A stretch of 13,804 nt of DNA from Chryseobacterium gleum (lineage in GTDB: Bacteria; Bacteroidota; Bacteroidia; Flavobacteriales_D; Sanyastnellaceae): NCBI GenBank assembly GCA_943330925.2, contig CALQJP020000030.1, positions 1 to 13,804 of the forward strand, given 5' to 3'. The notes under the pieces were generated by a model. It was not told the DNA's origin. It did not search any database and saw only the letters and a program-made list of their open reading frames with translations. Position numbers and translations under genes: made by a program. Each line of letters begins with the position of its first letter. Within the stretch, counting starts at the first letter, position 1. Positions 1 to 7,257 of the stretch are shown piece by piece.

Positions 1-468
1 CCTTCTAGTGCCATAGGACTAGCCCTCATTATTGTTAGTTTCCTGGTGAACCGATATGCGAAGATTTTGGACACAGACTCCTTGTTGTTGCGTCGTTCAG
101 ATTTGCTTTTCATGAATATTCGCTTACTGTTTCCCGCCTTCTGTATATATGGAATTGGCGTATCAGTTGTGATGCTGAATAGTTGTATTTTCTTTTTTAG
201 AAAGCTGAGTGCTCCTTCAGCACTAAAGTTTATTCAAACTATTTCGTCGATGAAATACAGCGTGGTATTGTTTTATACGCTTATTGGCGCTATAACGCTC
301 TCAGCAACCAACGTTGAATTTTTCTCAAAGCGATTTGCACTCATTCTCTATGTTGTATTGGCAACCACGCTGACCTTTTATCTGCCTTTCCTGTGGCGCA
401 AAAAGGTCACTGAACAGGGGCCTATGGAGTATATCATTAAGCGTATTTCAGGCTCTGCCAAGAAATGA
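1..468 (+). CDS. DUF418-like integral membrane protein, C-terminal part (5' end outside the window)
   Basis: The frame is open from base 1, so the gene begins before the window and only its last 155 residues are seen. A GTG at 46 could be read as a start, but the hydrophobic residues encoded before it make an internal position more likely. The visible part is very hydrophobic, with about four membrane segments (near visible residues 5-16, 40-66, 85-105 and 110-130). It ends in a basic tail with the motif GPMEYIIKRIS. That ending resembles the GPLEWLWR-type C-terminus of DUF418 membrane proteins, a family of unknown biochemical role. The stop overlaps the menC start by four bases (ATGA), so the two are probably translationally coupled. 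The DUF418 call rests on the tail motif and helix layout; another multi-pass family is possible. Confidence 0.5.
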   Translation, partial: PSSAIGLALIIVSFLVNRYAKILDTDSLLLRRSDLLFMNIRLLFPAFCIYGIGVSVVMLNSCIFFFRKLSAPSALKFIQTISSMKYSVVLFYTLIGAITLSATNVEFFSKRFALILYVVLATTLTFYLPFLWRKKVTEQGPMEYIIKRISGSAKK

Positions 469-1502
469 GCTTTCGTTTTCATCACCATACCCTTTTCTTT
501 CGCAAACCCGCAGTTACTTCGCGCGATGTGATGAGCGATCGCGATGTTTACTTCCTGATAGCGCATTCTGAAGACAATGAAATTATGGGCATTGGTGAAT
601 GTGCGCCTATTTGGGGGCTAAGCCCGGAATCAAAACCCGAACTTGAGCGTACGATTTCCAATTGGCAAACTATTCTGAGTTCACCCAATCAATTGGCATC
701 GACACTGGATCGAATTTCATCGCTTCGGTTTGGCTTGGAAACCGCCATGCGCGATTTGGCAGCCGGAGGACGAATGATGCCATTTGAGGCCGATATAACC
801 CGCAAAATCCCGATCAACGGCTTGGTATGGATGTCTGATGCACAATCCATGCTCGAGGAGTGCCGAGCAAAAGTTGAGTCGGGCTATACGACTATAAAAT
901 TTAAAGTCGGCGCTCTTGATTTCGAGGATGAACTTCGATTGATTCGCAAAGTGCGCCAGGAGTTTTCACTCCTTGACCTGGACATTCGCTTGGATGCGAA
1001 TGGTGCATTCACGCCCTCACAGGCATTGGAAAAACTCGATGCCCTTTCGGCATTTCGCATCCATTCAATAGAGCAGCCATTGAAGGCAGGCAACCACGAG
1101 GAAATGGCTCGACTGGTTGAAAAAACTCCCATTGCAATAGCCCTCGACGAAGAGTTGATAGGAGTGCATGCTCGGGAAAAGAAGGCCTTTTTGCTTGATG
1201 CAATTCAACCGCACTATTTGGTGCTCAAGCCAACCCTGCACGGTTCTTTTACCGGATGCGATGAATGGATTGAATTAGCTCAGGCGCGAAAAATAGGGTG
1301 GTGGGCAACCTCTGCACTGGAGTCAAACATCGGCTTGAATGCAATTGCCCAATGGGTGCTTACCAAACGGGTTGAATTGCCACAAGGTCTTGGAACAGGA
1401 GGGTTGTTTACCAATAACATTGAGTCGCCCTGGATAGCCGAGGCCGGAATGTTGCGATACGACACATCGCTTACCTGGAACCTCAAACCATTGTTGAAAT
1501 GA
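465..1502 (+). CDS. menC: o-Succinylbenzoate synthase MenC (enolase superfamily)
   Basis: MenC dehydrates SHCHC to o-succinylbenzoate in the cytoplasmic menaquinone pathway. The 345-residue protein has the enolase-superfamily layout: an N-terminal capping domain (about 1-105) and a TIM-barrel domain. All expected active-site residues are visible: the KxK motif K145/K147 (TIKFKV), the metal ligands D177 (RLDANGAF), E203 (SIEQPL) and D228 (IALDEE), and the second catalytic lysine K255 (LVLKP). Related dipeptide epimerases and muconate cycloisomerases share this layout, but menE lies directly downstream with a four-base ATGA overlap, which settles the assignment to menaquinone synthesis. The start at 465 overlaps the upstream stop in the same way, supporting a coupled operon. 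Length is normal for the family. Confidence 0.93.
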   Translation: MSFRFHHHTLFFRKPAVTSRDVMSDRDVYFLIAHSEDNEIMGIGECAPIWGLSPESKPELERTISNWQTILSSPNQLASTLDRISSLRFGLETAMRDLAAGGRMMPFEADITRKIPINGLVWMSDAQSMLEECRAKVESGYTTIKFKVGALDFEDELRLIRKVRQEFSLLDLDIRLDANGAFTPSQALEKLDALSAFRIHSIEQPLKAGNHEEMARLVEKTPIAIALDEELIGVHAREKKAFLLDAIQPHYLVLKPTLHGSFTGCDEWIELAQARKIGWWATSALESNIGLNAIAQWVLTKRVELPQGLGTGGLFTNNIESPWIAEAGMLRYDTSLTWNLKPLLK

Positions 1503-2545
1503 TCATACACGCTTCATTTTCTTACAACGGTGTTTCCATTCAAACCGATTCGGGGAGCAGCCGGATTTCTGAAATACGATCATCTTCTCCTGAATGGGAA
1601 TATGCCTATTTGGACTTTATACTCGAATGGTTGAACGACGACGATAGTATCGAGATACAGACATCGGGTTCAACCGGCGCACCTACCGTTTGGCGCGTCA
1701 GAAAATCGGCGATGGAAGTAAGCGCAAGGCTCACTGGCGATTACTTCGATTGCAAAGAGGGTACAACTGCAATGCTAGCGCTTCCGGGGAGTTTTATTGC
1801 GGGTAAAATGATGCTCGTGAGAGCGATGGTGCTTGGCTGGCGCATCTCCACCATCAAGCCAGCGGCAAGACCTTTTGAAGAAATATCGACACCTTTTGAC
1901 TTTGCTGCATTTACTCCGATGCAGGTGGCGCAGTTATCCGATAAGCAAATGCACTTAATGAGCACTTTCAAAACGGTCATTTTGGGTGGTGCGGCGGTTT
2001 CTGACGAGTTGCGAGCTCAACTCACAGCGCATTGCAACAACGTCTATGAAACCTATGGAATGGCAGAAACAGTGAGTCATGTGGCTGTGAGAAAACTTCA
2101 GCACAAGGAAACACCCTTTGAAGCGCTGCAGGGTATATCATTTTCAATAGACTCCGAGCATCGGTTGCAAATCCATGCGCCCCATCTTTCAGATAGCGCG
2201 CTGCAAACACAAGACGTTGTCGAGCTATTGAGCGAAACTTCTTTTTATTACCGCGGACGATTTGACCGCGTAATCAATAGTGGCGGGGTGAAACTGTTCG
2301 CTGAGGTTATTGAGCGAAAGTTGGGAGCGCTCATCGCAGAACCCTTTCAGGTGACTTCGTTGCCCGATGAAATTCTCGGGCAACGGGTAGTGCTGTACAT
2401 AGAAAGCATGTCGCCAGTGGATGAGGGCGCATTGAAAACAAAAATGACGACACTACTGGATCGATATGAAGTGCCGAAAGAGATACGAATTGTAAAAGAA
2501 TTTGAAAGAACTCACAGCGGAAAAATCAAACTCATCGGAAAATGA
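1499..2545 (+). CDS. menE: o-Succinylbenzoate-CoA ligase MenE, short form
   Basis: MenE activates o-succinylbenzoate with ATP and joins it to CoA, the step after MenC. The 348-residue protein is an ANL-superfamily adenylating enzyme. Visible motifs are the phosphate loop TSGSTG (55-60), YGMAET (166-171), the hinge region RGRFD (242-246) followed by INSGGVKL, and the C-terminal catalytic lysine K342 in HSGKIK. The phosphate loop sits only about 55 residues from the N-terminus, so most of the N-terminal subdomain found in the roughly 450-residue enterobacterial enzyme is absent; short versions are, from memory, usual in Bacteroidetes. The loop reads TSGSTG-APT where many relatives have xPK, so the final lysine is missing. 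The gene overlaps menC and rdgB by ATGA on both sides. Confidence 0.9.
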   Translation: MIIHASFSYNGVSIQTDSGSSRISEIRSSSPEWEYAYLDFILEWLNDDDSIEIQTSGSTGAPTVWRVRKSAMEVSARLTGDYFDCKEGTTAMLALPGSFIAGKMMLVRAMVLGWRISTIKPAARPFEEISTPFDFAAFTPMQVAQLSDKQMHLMSTFKTVILGGAAVSDELRAQLTAHCNNVYETYGMAETVSHVAVRKLQHKETPFEALQGISFSIDSEHRLQIHAPHLSDSALQTQDVVELLSETSFYYRGRFDRVINSGGVKLFAEVIERKLGALIAEPFQVTSLPDEILGQRVVLYIESMSPVDEGALKTKMTTLLDRYEVPKEIRIVKEFERTHSGKIKLIGK

Positions 2546-3120
2546 ATAGCGAACTGATTTTTGCAAGCGGCAATGAAAATAAAGTTGCTGAGGTAGAATA
2601 CAAACTTGGAGGCGTTGTAAAACTCAAGAGTTTGCATGCCATTGGGTGCAACGAAGAAATTCCGGAAACCGGAAACACCCTTGAAGAGAATGCGCGCATA
2701 AAGGCACGCTACGTTTGGGATACTTATCAGGTCGATTGTTTTGCCGATGACACAGGGCTTGAAGTTGAAGCGCTCGGCGGAGCTCCGGGAGTTTATTCAG
2801 CCCGCTATGCAGGACCTCAGAAAAATCCGGCAGATAACATGGCTCTTTTGCTCTCCGAATTAAAGGGGAAATCGAATCGGCGAGCCCGATTTCGCACCGT
2901 CATTTGTTTGATCAGGGGAGGGAAGGAGCACCTCTTTGAAGGCATTGTGAACGGTGAGATCATTGAACATGCCCGAGGTGCAGAAGGGTTCGGCTACGAC
3001 CCGGTTTTTGTGGCCGAAGGATACAGCAAGACCTTCGCTGAAATGACAATGGATGAGAAGAATACCATCAGCCATCGAGGGCGAGCCATTGCTTCGCTGG
3101 CGGTGTTTTTGAAAGTTTAA
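2542..3120 (+). CDS. rdgB: XTP/dITP pyrophosphatase, RdgB/HAM1 family
   Basis: This enzyme hydrolyses non-canonical purine nucleoside triphosphates (dITP, XTP, ITP) to monophosphate and pyrophosphate, keeping deaminated bases out of DNA and RNA. The 192-residue length is normal. Family motifs are all present: SGNENK near the N-terminus (9-14), which binds triphosphate; CFADDTGLEV (66-75) with the catalytic acidic pair D69/D70; the PGVYSARYAG stretch (82-91); GFGYDPVF (149-156); and SHRGRA (177-182). The start overlaps the menE stop as ATGA, making rdgB the fourth visible gene of the coupled operon. Its role is unrelated to menaquinone, so the grouping probably reflects shared housekeeping expression. 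Confidence 0.95.
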   Translation: MNSELIFASGNENKVAEVEYKLGGVVKLKSLHAIGCNEEIPETGNTLEENARIKARYVWDTYQVDCFADDTGLEVEALGGAPGVYSARYAGPQKNPADNMALLLSELKGKSNRRARFRTVICLIRGGKEHLFEGIVNGEIIEHARGAEGFGYDPVFVAEGYSKTFAEMTMDEKNTISHRGRAIASLAVFLKV

Positions 3121-3191
3121 TGTTCATGCCGCCTGCACTTACCATTAATTTCGTTGAATACAATCATTAACCAACCAAACCACCTAAAGAC

Positions 3192-4121
3192 ATGGAGTTC
3201 ATTACCGGAAACATCGTTGCAGTTGTCGTTTTGATGCTGCTTCTTTTCAAATCGTTTGTTGTTATTCAGCAAGGGATGATGGGAGTTGTAACCGTATTTG
3301 GAAAATACCGACGAGTACTTTCTCCCGGACTCAATTTTACTATTCCATTTATTGAAGTTGTTTTCAAAAAAATAAGCACCCAGAACAGAAGTGTTGAAAT
3401 GGAATTTCAGGCCGTCACATTCGACCAGGCCAATGTTTATTTCAAATCGATGTTGCTCTATTCCGTTATGAGCGGGGAGGAAGAGGTAATAAAGCGAGTT
3501 GCCTTTAAGTTTATCGACGAACGCAGCTTGATGCAAGCACTGGTTCGCACCATTGAAGGCACCATTCGCGCCTTTGTTGCTACCAAAAAACAAGCGGAAG
3601 TGCTGAGCCTGCGCAATGAAATCGTGGAGCACGTGAAGGCAGAAATTGATAATCGATTGGAAGAGTGGGGATATCATTTACAAGATCTTCAAATCAATGA
3701 CATCACCTTCGATGAGGCAATCATCAAGTCGATGGCACAGGTGGTTGCATCCAACAACCTAAAGGCAGCTGCCGAAAATGAAGGTCAGGCTTTGCTCATT
3801 ACTAAAACAAAAGCTGCGGAAGCGGATGGTAATGCCATTAAGATTGCCGCACAGGCCGAGCGTGAAGCAGCTCAAATGCGCGGACAGGGTGTGGCATTGT
3901 TTCGCGAGGAGGTAGCGCGTGGTATGCAAAATGCTGCGCGTGAAATGCAACAAGCCAATTTGGACACCTCTGTAATCATGTTCAGTATGTGGACAGAGGC
4001 GGTCAAAAATTTTGCTGAGTATGGCAAGGGAAATATTATATTCCTCGACGGTTCACCCGATGGAATGGAAAAGGTCATGAAGCAAATGATGGCCATGAAT
4101 AAGATGATGGATAAGAAATAG
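3192..4121 (+). CDS. SPFH/band 7 (prohibitin-stomatin type) membrane protein
   Basis: The 309-residue product has one N-terminal membrane anchor (about 6-26, rich in V, L and F) followed at once by the band-7 signature: VVIQQGMMGVVTVFGKY, then RVLSPGLNFTIPFIE. The SPFH domain covers about 23-190. After it comes an Ala/Glu/Lys/Gln-rich helix (about 185-250) typical of the flotillin/stomatin coiled coil that drives oligomer assembly, and a Met-rich C-terminal tail (from about 290). Members form large rings at the membrane and often scaffold or restrain membrane proteases such as FtsH; which partner applies here cannot be read from the sequence. No NfeD-like gene, a frequent companion, lies next to it. 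It is separated from rdgB by 71 bases and may have its own promoter. Confidence 0.88.
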   Translation: MEFITGNIVAVVVLMLLLFKSFVVIQQGMMGVVTVFGKYRRVLSPGLNFTIPFIEVVFKKISTQNRSVEMEFQAVTFDQANVYFKSMLLYSVMSGEEEVIKRVAFKFIDERSLMQALVRTIEGTIRAFVATKKQAEVLSLRNEIVEHVKAEIDNRLEEWGYHLQDLQINDITFDEAIIKSMAQVVASNNLKAAAENEGQALLITKTKAAEADGNAIKIAAQAEREAAQMRGQGVALFREEVARGMQNAAREMQQANLDTSVIMFSMWTEAVKNFAEYGKGNIIFLDGSPDGMEKVMKQMMAMNKMMDKK

Positions 4122-4123
4122 TG

Positions 4124-4187
4124 ACCATTTCACCATTTCACCATTTCACCATTTCACCACTTCACCACTTCACCACTTCACCATTCC
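4124..4187. repeat. Tandem 8-bp repeat, eight copies
   Basis: Directly after the SPFH gene stop there are four copies of ACCATTTC, three of ACCACTTC and one of ACCATTCC, an unbroken 64-bp run of period 8. The copies differ at one or two positions and the variants are grouped, as expected from duplication of neighbouring units. Read on the minus strand the unit is GGTGAAAT or GGTGAAGT, close to the AGTGAAAT/AGTGAAT units found after rpoD at 13515-13543. No coding role is likely because the array begins after the stop codon. Confidence 0.95.
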
Positions 4188-4206
4188 CTCTCTTCACGCA
4201 GCCAAA

Positions 4207-4242
4207 AACAAAAAAGGGATTCACGTCGAACCCCTTTTTGTT
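4207..4242. terminator. Intrinsic terminator-like hairpin after the SPFH gene
   Basis: The stem pairs GGGATTC (4216-4222) with GAACCCC (4228-4234), with one A-C mismatch and the loop ACGTC. It is extended outward by A-T pairs (4211-4215 with 4235-4239) and three further pairs across one bulged A at 4210. The T-run on the right and the A-run on the left mean it could stop transcription in either direction. It most likely ends the SPFH transcript and isolates the gene at 4378. Confidence 0.75.
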
Positions 4243-4309
4243 AAACCTGCAAGGAAAATTTTGAAACCAACGCAGTCCTGGAAAAACTGCGCATCCATAT
4301 GTATGACGA

Positions 4310-4338
4310 TTGCGTTAAGGGAGGGTTGCCTAATTTCG
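4310..4338 (+). promoter_or_regulatory. Candidate Bacteroidetes-type promoter for the gene at 4378
   Basis: TTG (4310-4312) is followed after exactly 18 bases by TAATTTCG (4331-4338), which fits the Bacteroidetes layout TTG-N17-23-TAnnTTTG with one mismatch (C for the last-but-one T/G position of the box). Transcription would begin about seven bases downstream, giving a leader of roughly 30 bases. The same arrangement, with the same -7 sequence and spacing, lies upstream of the FKBP gene on the minus strand. Confidence 0.45.
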
Positions 4339-4377
4339 ATGGAGAATTCGTAAAATGTTGTTTTTCAGTCTTTACTC

Positions 4378-5079
4378 TTGAGTGTGACGGAATCTCCTAA
4401 CGTAAGAAAAAGCGCATGGAATCAGGGGTTGAAGGTTATTTTTGCGGCCGACTCGTTTCGTATGGAAGAATTATACAGCCCCCTGCAAATTGAAAAAGCA
4501 ATTGTCCGATTGAATGCCAAGTTCAATTGTGCAGTGAATCCCTCTGAATTCAGCGACAAGCCATATTCCAAATCGAGTTTAACCGATTTACTAGTGCAGC
4601 GCTACAACGACGAGTTATCCGGAGAATGGACTACCGAGAAGGCGTTTGCAATTTTGAAACGAGGACTCCTGAAAATGGGACTGTCCGAAGCCTCTGTCAC
4701 AAACGAGGCATCTCTGGAATCCTTAATTCCAATGGAAAACCGGCGTGAGCGCGTCAAAGAATGGTCGCTCGCAACCGGCCTTGAACTCGATGTGCTGAAA
4801 CCCAACGGCATTGTGAATGGGATTCTCATCTTTTTGTTTTTTGCATTTATTCCATTGGGAATTGGCATGGATTGGTTTTTAAGCGGCATTGGCATGCTGT
4901 TATGCGCCGGGGGTATCTTTCTATTGGGAAAGACAGCTCGCAATTTCAAAATGGAAACGTTGGGTCAGATGTCCGAAACCATAGCCTGGAAGTTGTACTT
5001 GCAGCAGCAAAAAAGCAGTGGGTCAACTTCAAACCACGTCATAGGGGAGGAGGTGCGAAGCGCATTGGAGAGTCTTTAA
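4378..5079 (+). CDS. Unidentified protein with a soluble N-terminal domain and two membrane helices
   Basis: I do not firmly recognise this 233-residue protein. Residues 1-140 look soluble and largely helical; two hydrophobic segments follow (about 144-162 and 167-186) separated by a very short turn, then a polar tail. This suggests a hairpin in the membrane with both ends on the same side. The stretch 75-115 (a run of short helices ending in SLESLIP) and the ENRRERVKEW segment after it recall acyl-carrier-like helical domains in some uncharacterised proteins, but no DSL phosphopantetheine site is visible, so this is a weak guess. The start is uncertain: TTG at 4378, GTG at 4384 and ATG at 4462 are in frame, and a stop at 4351-4353 excludes anything earlier. 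The candidate promoter at 4310-4338 fits the first two. The 3' end overlaps the convergent response regulator gene. Confidence 0.7.
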   Translation: MSVTESPNVRKSAWNQGLKVIFAADSFRMEELYSPLQIEKAIVRLNAKFNCAVNPSEFSDKPYSKSSLTDLLVQRYNDELSGEWTTEKAFAILKRGLLKMGLSEASVTNEASLESLIPMENRRERVKEWSLATGLELDVLKPNGIVNGILIFLFFAFIPLGIGMDWFLSGIGMLLCAGGIFLLGKTARNFKMETLGQMSETIAWKLYLQQQKSSGSTSNHVIGEEVRSALESL

Positions 5080-5774
5080 TCGGTAAACCTATATCCAACA
5101 CCGCGCACGGAGTGAAAGTGCTTTGGATTGCGTGAATCAGATTCAAAATACTTGCGGAAAGCGAGAATGTAGTTATCGATGGTACGCGTACTTGGAAAAA
5201 CATCGTACCCCCATATTTTCTCCAGAATTTCTTCTCGGCTCACAACTTCTCCCTTTCGCTGAATGAGAAGCTTCAGAAGCATGATTTCCTTCTTCGTTAT
5301 TTCAGATTCAATGCCTCTGCAATCTCGAATAGTAAAGGTTAAAAAGTTGATGTAATTGCCATTTCCAAAAGAGTATTCATTGAGTTCAGCCAAGCTATGG
5401 AGGCCGTCGTGCCGTTTAATCAGTTTTCGGACTCGCAACAACAACTCTTCTAAATCAAAGGGCTTCGTGAGGTAATCATCGCCCCCGATCTTCAACCCTT
5501 CCACACGATCTTTACCGGTGCCTTTAGCGGATAGAAAAAGAATGGGAGTAGTGTTTCCCTCCAAACGAATGGTTTGGCATACGGCGAATCCATCCATCAG
5601 GGGAATCATCACATCCAGAATGGCAAGGTCAAAATGTTGGTTGCGAAATTTGTCGAGAGCAGTATGACCATCGCGTGCTGCAGCAACGTAATAACCTTCC
5701 ATCTCAAGGTTGAGGGTGAGTGCTGCAACGAGACTGTCTTCGTCTTCTACCAATAAGATCCGATATTTATCCAT
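5076..5774 (-). CDS. OmpR/PhoB-family response regulator without an adjacent kinase
   Basis: The 232-residue protein has a receiver domain (1-118) and a winged-helix DNA-binding domain (about 130-232). Receiver residues are complete: the acidic pair E10/D11, phosphoacceptor D54 (LAILDVMIP), S82 (FLSAK) and K104 (LTKPF). The effector domain shows TKKEIMLLKLL, SREEILEKIWG, the recognition segment TRTIDNYI and the wing ending VRGVGYRF. It should act as a phosphorylation-controlled transcription factor in the cytoplasm. No histidine kinase gene is visible in the window: the upstream neighbour is the DUF4920 lipoprotein 29 bases away, and the downstream neighbour runs the other way, so the partner must be encoded elsewhere. 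It resembles RprY-type regulators of Bacteroidetes. The TAA stop shares bases with the stop of the gene at 4378-5079, leaving no room for a terminator between them. Confidence 0.93.
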   Translation of the reverse strand: MDKYRILLVEDEDSLVAALTLNLEMEGYYVAAARDGHTALDKFRNQHFDLAILDVMIPLMDGFAVCQTIRLEGNTTPILFLSAKGTGKDRVEGLKIGGDDYLTKPFDLEELLLRVRKLIKRHDGLHSLAELNEYSFGNGNYINFLTFTIRDCRGIESEITKKEIMLLKLLIQRKGEVVSREEILEKIWGYDVFPSTRTIDNYILAFRKYFESDSRNPKHFHSVRGVGYRFTD

Positions 5775-5803
5775 AAGGCTCTCGACTAAAAAAGAAAAGG
5801 GGG

Positions 5804-6394
5804 TCAGTGACCGCCCTCTTCGTTTGTTTCATGATGCTCATGATCATGTGTCTCACCATCGCCGTGGTCATGATTGCAAGTGCCTTGTTTAGCTCCGCCT
5901 TCAGGCTCCTTGTAGCCTTGAATCATAACGCCGGTTGCCACAAAATTCAGAACTTTTTTAGGCTCGGTAATAGCAGCTATTTCCGCCTCCGATTTTCCTT
6001 CTTCCTGGGCATAGTGCTTGAGCATTTCAATACTGATTTCATCATAGAAGGCTTTCCCTTTGGCTTTAGCGTTCAAGCCTTCACATCCTTCTATCGGCAC
6101 AAAAAAGATGTGGTCGGTAGTGATTTTCTGCACTCCGCTATCCAGTCGCATGTTGAGCCAACAACCTGCAGCGGGGCACGTTTGGTTAATCACACCGTCG
6201 ATGGTAGTAAATAGTGTGTCTTTACCTTCTAATTGAGCCGCCACGGCTGAAACCGGAATCGATGCCGAAATATCAAAGGAGTCACCGTAAAACTCGCGAG
6301 TTACAGCGCCTTCGTCAGCATTCGCATGATTGTGGCCATGGTCGCAACCTCCCATGAGCATTGCGGTCAATGAAAAGAACAAAATATTTTTCAT
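5804..6394 (-). CDS. DUF4920 lipoprotein with His-rich ends
   Basis: The 196-residue product starts with a lipoprotein signal peptide; the lipobox is LMGGC, with the lipidated cysteine at C17. The middle (about 32-160) matches the pattern I know for DUF4920: a G-x-V stretch, the TCPAAGCWLNM motif (C73, C78), FFVPIEG with C104, and a final FVATGVMI strand. The function of this family is not established. The ends are unusual: DHGHNH directly after the lipidated cysteine, and a C-terminal tail (173-196) with one Cys and seven His mixed with Asp and Glu. Such clusters commonly bind Zn, Ni, Cu or Co ions, so a metal-binding periplasmic or outer-membrane role is a reasonable inference. It lies 35 bases after yajC and 29 before the response regulator on the same strand, so cotranscription is possible. 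Confidence 0.85.
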   Translation of the reverse strand: MKNILFFSLTAMLMGGCDHGHNHANADEGAVTREFYGDSFDISASIPVSAVAAQLEGKDTLFTTIDGVINQTCPAAGCWLNMRLDSGVQKITTDHIFFVPIEGCEGLNAKAKGKAFYDEISIEMLKHYAQEEGKSEAEIAAITEPKKVLNFVATGVMIQGYKEPEGGAKQGTCNHDHGDGETHDHEHHETNEEGGH

Positions 6395-6408
6395 AAGGGT
6401 ATTTTATT

Positions 6409-6416
6409 CAAAAGTA
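6409..6416 (-). promoter_or_regulatory. Possible -7 box upstream of the DUF4920 gene
   Basis: On the minus strand this reads TACTTTTG, an exact match to TAnnTTTG, in the 35-base gap between yajC and the DUF4920 start. No TTG lies 17-23 bases upstream, and the implied leader is under ten bases, so it may be a chance match or a weak internal promoter. Confidence 0.25.
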
Positions 6417-6429
6417 ATGGATACGCGAT

Positions 6430-6738
6430 TTATTTCTCGGTTACTTCGCTTACTTCCTTTGTAGCGCTGAGACCTGCTTTTTCAATGCGCATGCGTCCCT
6501 GGTCGAGTTTAATAACCACTGTTGTTTCATCGGTTTCGATTACTTCACCGTGAATACCGCCAATGGTCATTACGCGGTCGCCCACTTTAACGCCTTCCTG
6601 AAACTTGCGCTGATCTTTCGCCTTCTTCATTTGTGGACGAATCATGAAGAAATAGAAGATAGCGAAGAAACCGACCATGAATAGGAGGGTACCCATGCCG
6701 CCGCCCTGAGATTGTGCTTGAAGAAATGTGATAGTCAT
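6430..6738 (-). CDS. yajC: Preprotein translocase accessory subunit YajC
   Basis: YajC associates with SecDF and SecYEG at the inner membrane and assists protein export. The 102-residue length is normal. A short Gly-rich N-terminus leads into one membrane helix (about 15-33), immediately followed by the family signature FFMIRPQMKKAKDQRKFQ. The cytoplasmic domain has VKVGDRVMTIGGIHGEV, also characteristic. The gene sits 18 bases after the DUF1573 gene, in an arrangement (DUF1573 then yajC) that I recall as common in Bacteroidetes. Here a DUF4920 gene follows it. Confidence 0.95.
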   Translation of the reverse strand: MTITFLQAQSQGGGMGTLLFMVGFFAIFYFFMIRPQMKKAKDQRKFQEGVKVGDRVMTIGGIHGEVIETDETTVVIKLDQGRMRIEKAGLSATKEVSEVTEK

Positions 6739-6756
6739 ACTGTTGTTGTTTTTATT

Positions 6757-7257
6757 TTATTGTGGTGTTTCCATTTCCATGTGCACCGGCGATTTAACCG
6801 GAGCAATATTATCGACTCCTACTACAGTGCCTTGTATTCGAAGCACTTCCACTGCAGGAATGCAGTTGGTTAGAACGGATATAGACTTGTCGACTTTGCC
6901 CGAGTTACCGGTGCTGTTAAACTCTACTGAAATCTGCCCCGACTCGCCGGGTGCAATAGGTTGCTGCGGCCAATCCTTGGCAGTAGTGCAACCGCAAGAA
7001 GGATTCACTTGCGTAATTATGAGCGGCGACTGGCCGGTGTTGGTGAATCGAAAGGTATGCGGGAACTTCTCGCCAATGGCCAGCGTTCCAAAGTTGCACG
7101 TTGTTGAATCGAAACGGATGATCGGAGCATCTTCCGATTGCCCACCTCCCGAAGGCGGGAAATGAATCATGTCGGACGTAATTTGTTTATTGTCTGATTG
7201 ACAAGCCAACAAAGACATTACAGCAATCAAGCATGTTATGGTTTTACTAATGGTCAT
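6757..7257 (-). CDS. DUF1573 domain lipoprotein
   Basis: I place the start at the ATG at 7257 (166 residues), although the frame is open upstream to 7341. From 7257 the protein begins MTISKTITCLIAVMSLLAC, a good lipoprotein signal peptide with the lipidated cysteine at C19; the longer version would bury this signal behind 28 polar residues that overlap the upstream gene. The DUF1573 domain (about 45-140) shows FGTLAIGEKFPHTFRFTNTG, then NPSCGCTTAKDWP and IAPGESGQISVEFNSTG. It has the Ig-like fold of ASH/MSP-type domains and a conserved CGC. The proteins are exported; their role is not established. The start overlaps the upstream gene's TAG stop by 11 bases. Confidence 0.9.
   Translation of the reverse strand: MTISKTITCLIAVMSLLACQSDNKQITSDMIHFPPSGGGQSEDAPIIRFDSTTCNFGTLAIGEKFPHTFRFTNTGQSPLIITQVNPSCGCTTAKDWPQQPIAPGESGQISVEFNSTGNSGKVDKSISVLTNCIPAVEVLRIQGTVVGVDNIAPVKSPVHMEMETPQ

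Noticed and set aside
3117..3677. 186-residue open frame on the minus strand opposite the SPFH gene
   Set aside because: It runs antisense to a well-supported gene, and its translation shows no family features.
4124..4187. CRISPR array
   Set aside because: The units are contiguous 8-mers with no spacers, and no cas genes are present; the same holds for the 7-bp arrays.
5802..5812. Palindrome GGTCA-G-TGACC followed on the minus strand by a T-rich stretch, as a terminator between the DUF4920 and response regulator genes
   Set aside because: Only about four pairs can form around a minimal loop and it includes the DUF4920 stop; too weak to call, though slight attenuation is possible.
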